This document shows, piece by piece, positions 53,652 through 64,000 of a stretch of 64,000 nt of DNA. A program made the position numbers and the translations under genes. The stretch covers positions 186,001 through 250,000 of the forward strand of contig JAFKAC010000064.1 of assembly GCA_025766275.1 (NCBI GenBank), written 5' to 3'. The notes under the pieces are model-generated. The model had not been told where the DNA came from. It made no database searches and worked only from the letters and a program-made list of their open reading frames with translations. Numbering within the stretch: position 1 is the first letter of the stretch; every line of letters begins with the position of its first letter. The DNA is from Lactarius indigo. Its lineage: Eukaryota; Basidiomycota; Agaricomycetes; Russulales; Russulaceae.

Positions 53652-55630
53652 TCACTTGATCTTCTCTGACACCTTGATAAATCGTTTCCTTTTCTCTATA
53701 AGTGGGCTAGTATTGAGTTCCTTCATTTCCTTCTGCACATGGTGTGTATCTGATGGACCTGCTATATCTGAAAGTTGGGATGCTAGTATATCTGGGTAGC
53801 TGTGATGGGATATGGATGAGGTACAAACCTAATGATGATGATCTATTGATATTTGAAGATTTATATCCTGGAGAGTCGGGTGTTCCATCATTCCCTAAAC
53901 ATATATCATGAATAAATGAAAAACACCATGATAGCAGCCATACTCACCAGGATCAGTTTCATCCTGAGACCCATGAAGTGGAGGAGATTCCGCAGCCCAT
54001 GAATGGTCAGATGGCTCATCATGGACAGATAATTCATCCAAAGAGTCATCAGTCTTGTCACCCTGAGGATTAGAGTCCTCATTATAGTGAAGGTCAAAGG
54101 ACTCTTCGTCAGATCCATCTGATTGCTTGGGTCGAGCATGTCGGATGTTCTGCTTATGTATTGTAGGCTGTTTCGTATCATTGAAGAGTGGGCATGTTGG
54201 AACCCACATCAGGGGATCAATACCTTGGTCTTGCCTATCCCTCCAATGGTTGAGAAGGTGAAAGACCTCATCAATCCGGATCTTGGATGGGTCCTTCCAC
54301 TCAAAATCATATGGAATACATTTCTCATCTATCCAGGCAGATGGATCACTTGACAATGAACCCCAAGGAATGGTCTGGTTCTCAATTCCAGTGACATATC
54401 CTTATTCACATATGTGACATACTGCAGCACATGAAATGAAGAATGACTCATGGATATGTGCAGTGCAATAGTCCCTCAGCAATGTTTGAATGACCTTAGC
54501 TTTATATCCATCATGGGAAACAACTTTCGGGAGCTCTGGGAATCCATCTGCATTGAACACAAGGGGGATTGGGGTGGTGATGGTCTTTGAGAGGTCCCTT
54601 TTCGGACATTCCTTCACAGTATCTGAGGCATACATTTATTAGATGTAATCACTTGAGACAAGATGATGGGCATAACATACCTTTGGCAAAGCACTGCATC
54701 CCAAATTGAGCCCATTGCTGCCAGAGGGCAGCACTCTTCCAGTCTGGACAGAACTTCTGAAAGTCCTTTCCATCCTGCAATATACTGTTGACATCATTGC
54801 TAAGATCGGATGAACCGATGCTCAGCGGACATGACCAAGGGATATGTATTTGATTGCTTACAAGCCTATCTTGAGGTCATTGTCTTCACCCTCATATGTG
54901 GTTAGGACAATGGAGCGGATTCCACATGTCCTATAAAGCTGACTTTGGAAGTCCTAAATGATCCGCTCATGCAGAGAGGATGCCATCCTACATAGGAGGT
55001 ATATGAGGAATCAATCAACAGGTGATTTGGATATGTGCATACCTTGATTGAATGTTCTTTGGTGGTGTCTTCTCTGACCACTCCCTAGCAGACTCTTGAT
55101 ACTCCTCTTGATCCTCAATAGACAGTTCATTCCATAGAGCAGTGGTTGCGTCCTGAAGGGCCCCTAAGAATGCAGGACTTCCTGGTTCTGTCCCAGAGGT
55201 CTCCTTTGCAAGCCTTAAGACCTCATCACAGTTCAGGTGATAGAATGTGTTCCTAGAGGACCATTTACGAGTAAACTTGATGTATTGACGCTTGGGGCAG
55301 ACATAGTGGTTATAAAACCACTTGTGGATTTTCTGGGATGGGAAATGAGAAGGATGGTCCGATATTCATAGCGAAACATGCCTTTCTTGCATCCTTCTTG
55401 TCAAAGGGTGTATTAGTGGGGTGGAGATGATACAGCTCTCCCATAGCCTTCTCAACAATCCTAGTGTGATCATGAGTATCAGCCTCTTGGAACTTATCGA
55501 GATATTCTAGTAGAATGTCTCCATCTTGAGGGGTAATAGAGAATCCTGTGTTCACAGATTGCTCCCCATAGCTCTGTAAGCTTGAGGGATCTCCACTACC
55601 ATCAGAATCATTGAGGTATTTATTCTGCAT
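53652..55630 (-). CDS. Uncharacterised multi-exon gene, paralogue 2
   Basis: Paralogue of the gene at 5825-7824. Exon 1 starts at 55630 (MQNKYLNDSDGSG) and carries ILLEYLDKFQEADTHDHTRI, then WFYNHYVCPKRQYIKFTRKW (about 55320), then LWNELSIEDQEEYQESAREW (about 55120). Later exons match paralogue 1 in order: CPDWKSAALWQQW, IPLVFNADGFPELPKV, PSAWIDEKCIPYDFEWKDPS, an acidic Ser/Asp-rich region, and a final basic exon with EKRKRFIKVSEKIK ending at 53652. The frame breaks once in exon 1 (about 55385-55330), so the gene may be damaged or have an extra intron there. Function unknown. Confidence 0.55.
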
Positions 55631-55950
55631 AATGGATGAGATGAGGATGGATAGATGGACAAGGTATGGTGATTGAGAGGATGGACAAATGTACTAGGTG
55701 TGATGCTTAAGTGGATGGATATGAACATCTCATTGTGATGGCCAGTCATTAAATATGTTCCTGTGATACAATAGAGAATTGGATGATGGTCGGGAATGGT
55801 CCGACATCAAGCACCAATACAATGAAACTGTTTGAGCAATGTGGGGTATCATATTGTGCAAGAGGATGTCCCGATGTGTAATAGCCATGGCATGACTTGG
55901 TATTACAATGTTCTAATAGTGGACCTCTGCACCTGAAGATGAGACATATG
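55631..55950. other. Intergenic, upstream of paralogue 2
   Basis: No gene recognised; borders the Copia-G 3' LTR. Confidence 0.35.
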
Positions 55951-56566
55951 TGATGAACAGCACACAAAGGTAGCATACTCACAGTGGACAAAGGAGACTG
56001 TGGTGAGATAAGCTGGGTGGCTGGAAGCAGCAAACAGGAAGTCAAGCAGTGGAAGCAAGAGGTGTCTGGCACACAGCAGTGAGAGAACTGATAATAGTAT
56101 TACAGTGGAGAGAACATACCTGGCACACAGCAGTGAGAGAACTGATGTGGACCAGGAGCGTACAAGCACTACTACTTATACTGTACAGAGGTGTGACACT
56201 AGTACAAGAGTGGTAACGTAGAGTCACAGAATACAAGGAGCGTTGTTCTACATACAGGACAAAAGGAGTGTATGAAAAGAGAACAAGGCGACTAGAACAA
56301 AGAGAGTCCAGACTAAGATGATATCATAATGACATCACAATAAAGATAAGAACTAAAGGGGAACAAAGGACTGAGTATAATGAAGTGTCCGGAGTGTTCT
56401 ACATGATGTCATAGTACATGATGTCATACATGATGCAATGATCAGTGCTAGATTGTACAGATCAAATGTAAGTAATCTACAAGTCCAATTAATCTAATCT
56501 AAAGCAGTCCAAGCTGCAAGTCTGGTCCATATGAGCCACTAAATGTGCAAGGGTCACTTATCAACA
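55951..56566 (-). repeat. Copia-G 3' LTR
   Basis: 616 bp. In element orientation it starts TGTTGATAAGTG and is preceded by the purine tract CATGGGGAGA. It contains a 27-bp direct repeat (CTGGCACACAGCAGTGAGAG near 56070 and 56120) and several TGACATCA motifs (about 56325-56440) resembling bZIP/ATF sites. Confidence 0.9.
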
Positions 56567-58685
56567 TCTCCCCATGATCTACAATCTAAGTACACAGAAG
56601 TCCCATGTCATCATTGTGCTTCTGCAGCAGGACACACGGTAGTGACTTTGTAAAGCCGTCCACAACCATATCTACAGTAGGAGTTCTAATGAGGGTGATG
56701 GTCCCCTTTTCGATGTACTCCCGAATGACATGATGCCGTATGTGTTACAATTTTCCTTGGACTTGTTCTTTCGCATACCACTGTTCCCTTCCCCAATATT
56801 ATACGAGCCCTGTATGATTACGCGGACTTTACGATTACCTGGTTCCTATCGCGCGCCCTACTTATCGATGCTCCCTTCTGATAAAGTTCGACATGTGCTA
56901 GTTTCCGTTGTGTTCTCAATCACGCGCGACCCTGCGTGATTTACCTACATCCCCAGTATGACTTCCCTTTATTCCCCTTATATCTTCCCCTTTGTCCCAA
57001 GCCTGGCGATAACACCATCTGTTTGTAGTTGTTGTACCGGCTATTAGCTATTTAAACCTAGTCCTATCTAGCTTGTACGGTAGACTAGACTTCTTGTGTA
57101 ATACTACACTCGAACGCCCTTGTGCCCTCCATCGTCTCACGAGCCCCTTGCCTTTGCTAGACCTTCGAGTCTTAGCCCTCCTCTACGATCCAAGTGACTA
57201 AACGTCCTTGTGATCCTTGTGCACCATTCTACTGAAACCAAGCCTTGGAGCTTGCGTTGCCGCAATTCGACTGACTTAGTACAGGTCGTACTCAACGCCC
57301 CTGTAGTGGCGTTACAGTATGGCAATGTGCTTAGACCGTCTCCCAGTGACAGGGTTCAAGGCCAAGTCAATGGCACCCTTATTGTCACCATGAAGTGGGA
57401 TGGGGTTGTCGACCTTGTACCCGAGTTCCGTGAGGAAGCTCTGATACCACACAGCCTGGTTAGCCGCGTCGGTCATGGCCATGTATTCCGCTTCCATTGT
57501 GTTTTGGGCAACAGTCTTTTGCTTGCACGAAGACCAGCTTATTGCACCGTTAGCTAGTAGGAACACATAACCAGAGGTGGAGTGGCGGTCATCAGTCTGA
57601 TCAGCCAGACTGGAATCAGTATAGCCGTGAAGGCCATCACCATTGGCGCCATCGTAGACAATATGCATATCCATAGTTCCCACTAGGTAGGACAGGACAT
57701 ACTGTGCAAGTCGCAGATGTTGTGGTGAGGGATTCGCTGCGTACTGCGCCAAACGTGACACAGCAAAAGAGATATCTGGCCTAGTGCCAATCTGCACATA
57801 AAGCAGACTCCCAATCAAGGATTGGTAGTGGGAAATATCTGAGGCAGTTGCCTGCGACGTATATTTAACCAGGTGCTTGTCAGCACCAGTGGGCAAGGGT
57901 GTGTTGTGTGGTGTGGCATCAGACATGCCAAAGCGTTCAAGCACATCCTTGATGTAGCCAGACTGATCTATTTTGATGCGTCTAAGGGAGCGGTCATGCA
58001 CAATGTGCATACCAAGATAAGACTCTATCTCCCTGAGATCTGTCATCTCATAGCGTTCAGACAAGTCCGACTTCAAACGCTTGATACCACTCAGCAAGGG
58101 ACCCAATATGGTGATGTCGTCAACGTAGACAATAACGAAGAGTGGATCATACCCCTCCCGTTGAGGCATCACATATATGCCAGCATCAGCAAACATCCGC
58201 TTAAAGCTGAGTGCAGTGAGCACTCCATGGAATTGCAAGTTCCATGCACGGGAGGCCTGTTTGAGACCATAGATCGCCTTAACCAGGCGACACATCTTCA
58301 TCTCAGAGCCAGTGACAGTGAAACCTTGTGGCTGCTCCATGTAAATCTCCTCGTCAAGCACACCATTGAGAAAAGCAGACTTAACATCCATCTGATGGAT
58401 GTGCCAGTCCTCCAGCGCGGCCAATGCCAGAAGTAAACGTAGTGACTCAAATCGTGCGACGGGAGAGAAGGTTTCATCAAAATCTATGCCAGGGATCTGC
58501 GTGAATCCCTTAGCCACCAAGCGAGCTCTGTAGCGGCCATCCACTTTGAGCTTAAAGACCCATTTGGATTTTACTGCCTTACGATTAGGCGGGAGATCCA
58601 CTAACTCCCAAGTCCCATTCTTAGCTAGGGCGTCCATTTCATACTGACACGCCTTAGTCCACTCATCTGCAGCTGCAGACTGCAT
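56567..58685 (-). pseudogene. pol: Copia-G RT and RNase H, split by a solo LTR
   Basis: From 58685: EWTKACQYEMDALAKNGTWE, WVFKLKVDGRYRARLVAKGF, YVDDITILG (about 58125) and RNase H with GYTDSSLADQ and AEYMAM. The frame is cut at 57317 by a solo LTR and resumes at 56742 with the usual RHHVIREYIEKGTITL end. In front of 58685 a TGA replaces a likely Arg codon. Confidence 0.85.
56743..57316 (+). mobile_element. Solo LTR (TGTTACAATTTTCC family) inside Copia-G
   Basis: 574 bp with perfect TSD GTATG (56738-56742 and 57317-57321). TATTTAAA lies near 57049. It shares TGTTACA...GTTACA ends with the chromoviruses here but lacks their conserved U3 block and the AAGACCAAGAT motif, so it is a separate family. 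Confidence 0.9.
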
Positions 58686-58699
58686 GGCCTCTGCATAAG

Positions 58700-60067
58700 A
58701 TGCAGGGTCTCAGCCCACAAAGGCAGCAGCCAATAACTCCACATACCCCAAATGCCTGCCACGCCATGCTGCATTGTCCGCATTGAAGTAACGCGGATTA
58801 GGCACAGGGACACGAGCAGTGCGCCTTGGTGCATTGTCCATCTCACACAACAGCTGACTACGGTGTGCACGATCCTCAAATCCCCAGGCATTTCTGGTGA
58901 GGGAGGAGGGACATGGCGCATAATGCGCATTGCACTAGGACATGGCGGGGGTGAAGTGGGAGTGACTTGCTCACGCTTAGGTGTGGTGGGCGGAGCTGGC
59001 AGAGCAGGTGGTGGAGTGGTGGGGCGTGGTTGGACTTGTGGGGGGTCTAAGAGCTTTTCAACATCTTCCTCCTCACTACTACTGGAGTGTGAAGGGGAGG
59101 GGGCTCGCATTGGTGGTAACACCAGTGGGTGAGGCACGGCAGTCACTGTTGTGCTAGGCACGACTGGTGGTGAAGGTGTGGGGTGTGTCTCAACACCCTG
59201 AAGGGACAGGAAGCTACTCTCGTTGAATGTCACATCCCTGGACACTCGGACGGAGCGGGTTGAGCGGTCCCAGAGCTTATAGCCCTTAGATTCAGGCTCA
59301 AACCCAATAAGCGTGACCTCAATGGCCTTCACATCCAATTTGCAACGCTTATCAGCGGGTACATGCATGTACCCCTTGCATCCAAAGACGCGAAGATGTG
59401 AGACATCGGGCACTTTGCCAGAGTGCCAGAGCTCATAGGGAGTGTGCCACTTAAGCCCACGGACTGGAGAGCGATTATAGATATGCACAGCTGCGCACAC
59501 TGCATGCTCCCAGAAGCCTTTAGACATGCCAGCTGTGTGAAGCATGGACATTGCCTTATCCATAATGGTGCGGTTAAGCCGCTCGGCTTTTCCATTGGAC
59601 TGTGGTGAACCCGGCATTGTGAGGTGATGCTCTATCCCTTTCTGCTTAAGAATGTCCTGCGTGACACTCGACATGTACTCGCCACCACGGTCAGAGTGCA
59701 GAGCGCACAGCTTATGGCCAGACTGGGTTTCACCCCAAGCCAAGTACATCTGCAGTGACTTAGCAAACTGGTCCTTCGACTTAAGGAAATGTACCACAGT
59801 GAACTTAGTGTGGTTGTCTATGAAGGTGGCAGTGTAGGTTGAGCCTTGCAAGGACTGAGTCTGCATAGGACCGGTGAGGTCACTGTGCAGAATCTCAAAT
59901 TGATGTGTTGTCCTTTTGTTGGAGGACGCAGAAAAGGGTTGGCGAGTGGATTTACCCATCTTGCACCCATGGCATACTGTGTGAGCCGTGGTAGAGCTAT
60001 CTATGTCCATGCCAGTAGTGGCAGAGGGACCATGCACCTTCAGCACCGCAGAGGAGATGTGTCCCAT
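58700..60067 (-). pseudogene. pol: Copia-G integrase and linker
   Basis: HCC-type zinc region (CHGCKMGK), catalytic motifs HSDLTGP, HSDRGGEY and the Glu in QSNGKAERLNRTIMDK, then a Pro/Ser-rich linker. The frame shifts near 58870 before RT. Confidence 0.85.
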
Positions 60068-60070
60068 GCG

Positions 60071-61486
60071 TTAATGCCAGATATCAAGTGTGGCAGCACT
60101 TGATTTTGTGTGGGCGTTGAGGCCAACGCTGGCTGCGTCCAACCAGTAAAGGTTGTCCTCAAGGTAGCCTTTAGCCACACACTTTTGGTTGATAGATATT
60201 TTAAATGAGCCACTATCAAAGGCAATCTCAGCACCCTTTTGTGCTAGGGTGCGCGTCGACAAGAAGCGCGTCTTCACCTGTGGTAGGTGTAGCACATTAC
60301 TGAGGGTGATAGAGATACCCTGGCTCGTAATAAAGACGACAGATCCGACACCCACTTGGTCTATTGTGGATTTATCCCCTAGGCGTACAGTGCCTTTAGT
60401 TGGGGTATAATCTTTGAAGTCAGACCGATGTGGTGTAATGTGGTGTGTAGCACCACTGTCCATCATCCAACGCACACGCGAGGCAGCATACAAGGCAACA
60501 GAAATGGATTGAGAAGCCCAGTCTATGGCGGGCTCTTCGACCTCCTTAATGGAGGCGGTGGTAGGTACAAGAATGTGACTATTTGCAGCCTTGTTGCCTG
60601 CCTTCTCCTTCTCCTTTGCATCAGCCTCATCTTTCTTCTTCTTCCTACAGTCAGGCTTGATGTGGCCCTTTTTGTTGCAATAGTGGCAAGTTAGACCAGA
60701 GTGGTCCTTCTTGCCCTTCTTGCCTGTCGACTTGACGGGGGCCACCTTGTTGAGGGAAGAGCCAGAGGGCCCAGCACGGCGAGCTTCTTCCGACACTATG
60801 TGCACAATTATTTCAGTGTGCTTGAGTGCGGAGGGGGCCCCACTGGCAAGGATGGTTGAGGCCAACACCTCATAAGAGGGCGGCAGCGCGTGGAGGAGAA
60901 TGAGGCAGTATTGGACATCAGAGACACCCATCTGTGCGTTGGAAAGGGCAACCCTCAGCTCATTGAGCTTGGCCAGCTGAGCGGCCATGGGTGCGGAGTC
61001 GTCGAGGTGGGCTTGTGTTAACTGAATCCACAAGTTAAAGATGGTGGTGCTGCCCGAAGCACCAGCATATACGTCTCTCAGTTTGTCCCACTTCGCTTTG
61101 AAGGTGGCATAGACAATATTGTCCGCCACAAGGGAGTAGACATCTGGCTTTAGGTAAAGGCGGAGGTACACCTTGGAGTGACGCTGGACTGAGTCCCACT
61201 CATTGGTAGTGATACCAGATGGGGGTGTGTCCAAGGTGAACACGTCTTCAGCCTCATGCAGTGTGAGGATAGCCTCAATGGTCCCAGACCATTTGTTCCA
61301 GCCAGTGCCATCAAACTGAGTGAGATGGATGCCAGATGGCATGCCAAAGTTGGCACTGTGGGCTTGAGAGAGACGTGTGGAGGGTGTGGACCCAGAAGGA
61401 GGAGGGAGTGAGCCTCCTGCAGAGCCACCGGTGGGGCTGGGAGGAGCACCAGCACCAGCAGCAGGGGTGGAAGATGAACCAGACAT
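60071..61486 (-). pseudogene. gag: Copia-G gag and protease
   Basis: 471 residues from MSGSSSTPAAGAGAPPSP. UBN2-type gag region (GIHLTQFDGTGWNKWSGTIE), CCHC knuckle CHYCNKKGHIKPDC (about 60680), protease WMMDSGATHHI (about 60460), and the start of the GAG-pre-integrase region up to LDIWH, where a TAA interrupts it. The integrase frame continues directly after. Confidence 0.85.
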
Positions 61487-62256
61487 TGGGATGATTTATC
61501 TGTCGCCAAGGAGCAGTCAGCGACAGTGCTTCATAGTTGCAAGACAAAGATAGAGGGGGATACCACTCCTGTCTGTGATTCTGTAAGGCCAGAACGCTAA
61601 CGTGTCCTGCCTCCTGATAGTATGCCAGTGATACAAGGGCTATGCCCAGGTTGGGAGAGTCCCTTTGCCATACCATGAGCTAGCTGCCAGCCAGGACGTG
61701 TCTAAGACACAGCTCAAATGGTTTGCATCAGGGGAAAGGTGAAGGGAATGCTTTCAGAGCCCAAGGCTGTCTACCTCAGCCTCCTCGGCCTGTTGGTTGC
61801 CTCATCGCCACAAGTGGCTTTACTGAATCCTTTCCCATTGCCGCTACAAGGCAGGTATCTGGTTGCAGAACACCATAATGGTGAACACCCCCCAGAGCCT
61901 GAACCAGGTTTTACACTCCCATGGTGAGGAGATCCTGCACCCAGTGTGGAGCACCAGAGACAGCTGGTGCTAAGCTCCACAATACACAACCCAGTGGGTC
62001 ATGCACGCCTGGATATTTTGAAGTTAAGGGGCTACCAGACCCAGTCTCCTTGCGCATAGCACAGGGGCTAGGAAAACAGTAGGGGTGAAAGTAGGACTAC
62101 TGGGCAGTACATACACAGGAGGTTCCTTAGCAGAGACAAGTGGCGCCCCACTGCTCTCTGCCTTGGGCAAGGCTGGTAAGGCCCCAGACAGACCTTAGCC
62201 TGGTGTGTCCTCCTAGGAAGACAGTGACCAGCCAAGTGGAGTGGCTAGGGCACCAG
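61487..62256. other. Leader region between Copia-G gag and Gypsy-H
   Basis: 770 bp without recognisable coding or LTR termini. It is probably the long 5' leader of Copia-G, but host sequence cannot be excluded. Confidence 0.35.
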
Positions 62257-62785
62257 TGTTACGTTTCGGTTCGTACGAGTTGGACCCTTACTGTACTGGT
62301 TGCAACTACAGCGGTAAGGTAGATTAGTTGCGGACTTAACCACGGTGATACGGCAGTGCGATAGGAGATACGGTACGATTGCTGACTGAGGACCGACGCC
62401 ACTAATACTGGTAGTAGTGGTATTAGGATCGAGCTACTTACACGATACGTTGGATGCTTACTTACTGTGACTCATAGCAGCGCTTCAAAGCCTGCTCGAC
62501 TTGTATTTATAGTGTCTCGTGAAGACCAAGATACGCCATCTTGGTCTTCTTGAATCGTCACTCTTCTTCTCTTCTCCTCTTTCGTCTCTATCCATCTATT
62601 TGTCTATCTAAGAAGTGTCTGACTCCGATCGTGACTCACCGTATTATAAGCTTGCCAGTGTACCTCCGCGTATTCACTAAGGCAGGGACTTGGACCTTCG
62701 AGTCTTCAAGTTGACCAATCTTACTTCGCTAAGTTGTTACCGCCATTCCGTGCTCACGTTGAGCTAATGTCGTGACGATGTAACA
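62257..62785 (+). repeat. Gypsy-H 5' LTR
   Basis: 529 bp, TGTTACGTTTCGG...TGTAACA. TATTTATA at 62504-62511 and ATCTTGGTCTT at 62538-62548, again 34 nt apart. Confidence 0.93.
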
Positions 62786-62787
62786 TT

Positions 62788-62798
62788 AAGACCAAGAT
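62788..62798 (+). promoter_or_regulatory. Gypsy-H self-primer binding site
   Basis: AAGACCAAGAT, exact complement of 62538-62548 and two bases inside the LTR, as in Gypsy-F. Confidence 0.7.
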
Positions 62799-62805
62799 CC
62801 CAACC

Positions 62806-64000
62806 GTGGCCATAACAACAAGAGATCAGTGGACGAATTTCCATCCGTATTCGCTCCCAAGGAGAGGAGAACGAAATGTTCCCACGCACTTCCTACAAGC
62901 TGCCAGTTGGAGGGAAAGACAAGAAGAAACCGGATACTTTGTGGAATTTAACGGACCTACCAGGTTCCGCCCAGTTGAGTTCAACTTCGACCACTTGTGT
63001 TGGGTAGAGGTTACGTGGAACCCCATAGACTCCCAGTGGGACGCCGTACGACCGGCCAGACCCAGATATCAGTGTGATATCGACGCACGAGAACTTAACA
63101 GCCGAGCAGATTGGGGCCCTATTGACGGGCAAGTACGAGAGCACTCCACAGGGGAAGTGGTATTGGAAGGAACCGCAGAAGACGAACAAAGCCAGGAAGA
63201 CAGCGAAGGATGAGAACCAAACCAAACGGAAACTAGCAGAGGAGCAATACAAGATCTCCTTGTCGAACGAGCTGAGTCCACGTACATCACAGAACCAGAA
63301 CCGATTCACATCCGATCACCAGCTATCATGGCGACATTAACGCAAGCAATGGAAGAAGTCGCACTAGAAGAATCACGCGCAATACGAGCAGAGGCAAGGG
63401 AAATCCTCATGCCCATCAATCCGGAAACCGGCATACGGATGACCGCTGACGACGCCACGATCTTTCGAGCAATAGGCTCCGATCGAGGAGACCCCCCATC
63501 AGAACGACAACCTGTGCTGGAACTTCCCCCGGGTGTGGGAGGACCTGGTGGAGATCCACCACCACCACCAGGAGGAGGTGTCCCATTCGACCTGCGAAGG
63601 ACTGAGCCACCAGGAAGACCACCCGCTGGACTGCCCGGAGGTGGCAGAGGCGGAGGTGGAGGAGGAGACGGCAGACACGTGGGAGGAGGGGGACACAATA
63701 ACGAGAAATTAACCGGCGAGCCACCTTCCATCTTCGACGGCGACAGACTCAAAGTAGACCAGTTCCTAACACAGTGGCACGTCTATTGGGGCATGAACCT
63801 AGACGCCCCTATCATGCAAAATGACTATAGGAGATGTCTCCTATTTCTGTCCTACATCAAGGGAGGAGTGGTCAGCGAATGGGTCCTGTCCTTCCTGAAC
63901 TGGCTCAATCGACAAATACAACAAGGGATTAGCCCCTACACAAGAGGACTATGGGACGCCATAGCAGACGGTTTCAGCCAACGATTTGAAAACACATTGG
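62806..64000 (+). pseudogene. gag: Gypsy-H gag, incomplete, one nonsense codon
   Basis: It starts at GTG (context ACCGTGG) with VAITTRDQWTNFHPYSLPRR. A TGA at 63211-63213 replaces an Arg codon present in Gypsy-A and B. The same frame then continues through the Gly-rich linker (about 63640-63690) and capsid-like region (FDGDRLKVDQFLTQWHVYW) to the window end. Confidence 0.88.

Larger units (their letters stand above)
55951..62256 (-). mobile_element. Copia-G, inactivated Ty1/Copia element lacking its 5' LTR in this window
   Basis: Minus-strand element: 3' LTR at 55951-56566, gag-pol at about 56600-61486, then a leader to 62256, where Gypsy-H begins. Order gag, protease, integrase, RT, RNase H. 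It carries a TAA between protease and integrase, a frameshift and a TGA between integrase and RT, and a solo LTR in RNase H. No 5' LTR is seen before 62257; it may lie beyond Gypsy-H. Confidence 0.85.
62257..64000 (+). mobile_element. Gypsy-H, 5' end of a chromovirus running off the window
   Basis: 5' LTR, primer site and the first part of gag. The five bases before it are ACCAG; the other end is outside the window. Confidence 0.93.

Noticed and set aside
61718..61927. Short open frames in the region before Gypsy-H
   Set aside because: No domain and both strands open; more likely the Copia-G leader.

Overview
The window looks like nuclear DNA of a mushroom-forming basidiomycete (Agaricomycetes; Boletales would fit, but this is inference). 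The evidence is GT-AG introns of about 50-100 bp, a seven-exon gene of the basidiomycete DUF6534 membrane-protein type, a KDZ-transposon cysteine-cluster remnant, a two-member gene family of a type I associate with basidiomycetes, and dense nested Ty3/Gypsy chromoviruses and Ty1/Copia elements. I see no CRISPR array and no bacterial or organellar feature, and I recognised no tRNA or rRNA gene.

Layout. 1-4.9 kb: host DNA with one DUF6534-like gene (1819-3435, +). 4.9-5.6 kb: a 32-bp hairpin minisatellite. 5.8-7.8 kb: an uncharacterised multi-exon gene (-). 7.9-8.5 kb: a second, 84-bp minisatellite. 8.9-18.3 kb: a Pro/Ser/Ala-rich host gene (-) split by Gypsy-A (9407-17297, TSD TACAG). 18.8-40.6 kb: a nested stack of Gypsy-B (-), the 3' parts of Gypsy-C and Gypsy-D (+), and Copia-E (+), which is itself hit by a solo LTR. 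40.6-50.2 kb: a host zinc-cluster-like gene (+) with the intact Gypsy-F (40766-48445, TSD CATAC) in its first intron and two solo LTRs in its exons. 50.7-52.2 kb: a small acidic two-exon gene and a KDZ (CxC2-like) remnant. 52.3-53.1 kb: diverged tandem repeats. 53.7-55.6 kb: a paralogue of the 5.8-7.8 kb gene (-). 56-62.3 kb: Copia-G (-), hit by a solo LTR. 62.3-64 kb: the 5' end of Gypsy-H (+).

How the Gypsy elements appear to work. Gypsy-A, B, F and H are related chromoviruses: gag with one CCHC knuckle, then protease, RT, RNase H, integrase (HHCC, DD35E, GPF) and a chromodomain. Each has an 11-nt primer-binding site (AAGACCAAGAT) just inside the 5' LTR. It is exactly complementary to the sequence 34 nt downstream of the LTR TATA box, which predicts Tf1-like self-priming. 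Gag appears to start at a conserved GTG, and pol is in the -1 frame behind a GGGTTTT heptamer. Pol continues about 400 residues past the chromodomain. That tail is overprinted in the +1 frame by a second, roughly 240-codon ORF ('ORF X') with a conserved ATG and a helix-rich core. In one segment ORF X is better conserved between families than the pol frame, so it is the best candidate here for an undescribed gene. Gypsy-F has two LTRs that look identical and no lesion that I see, so it may be active. The other copies carry mostly C-to-T style nonsense changes, many at former CpG sites.
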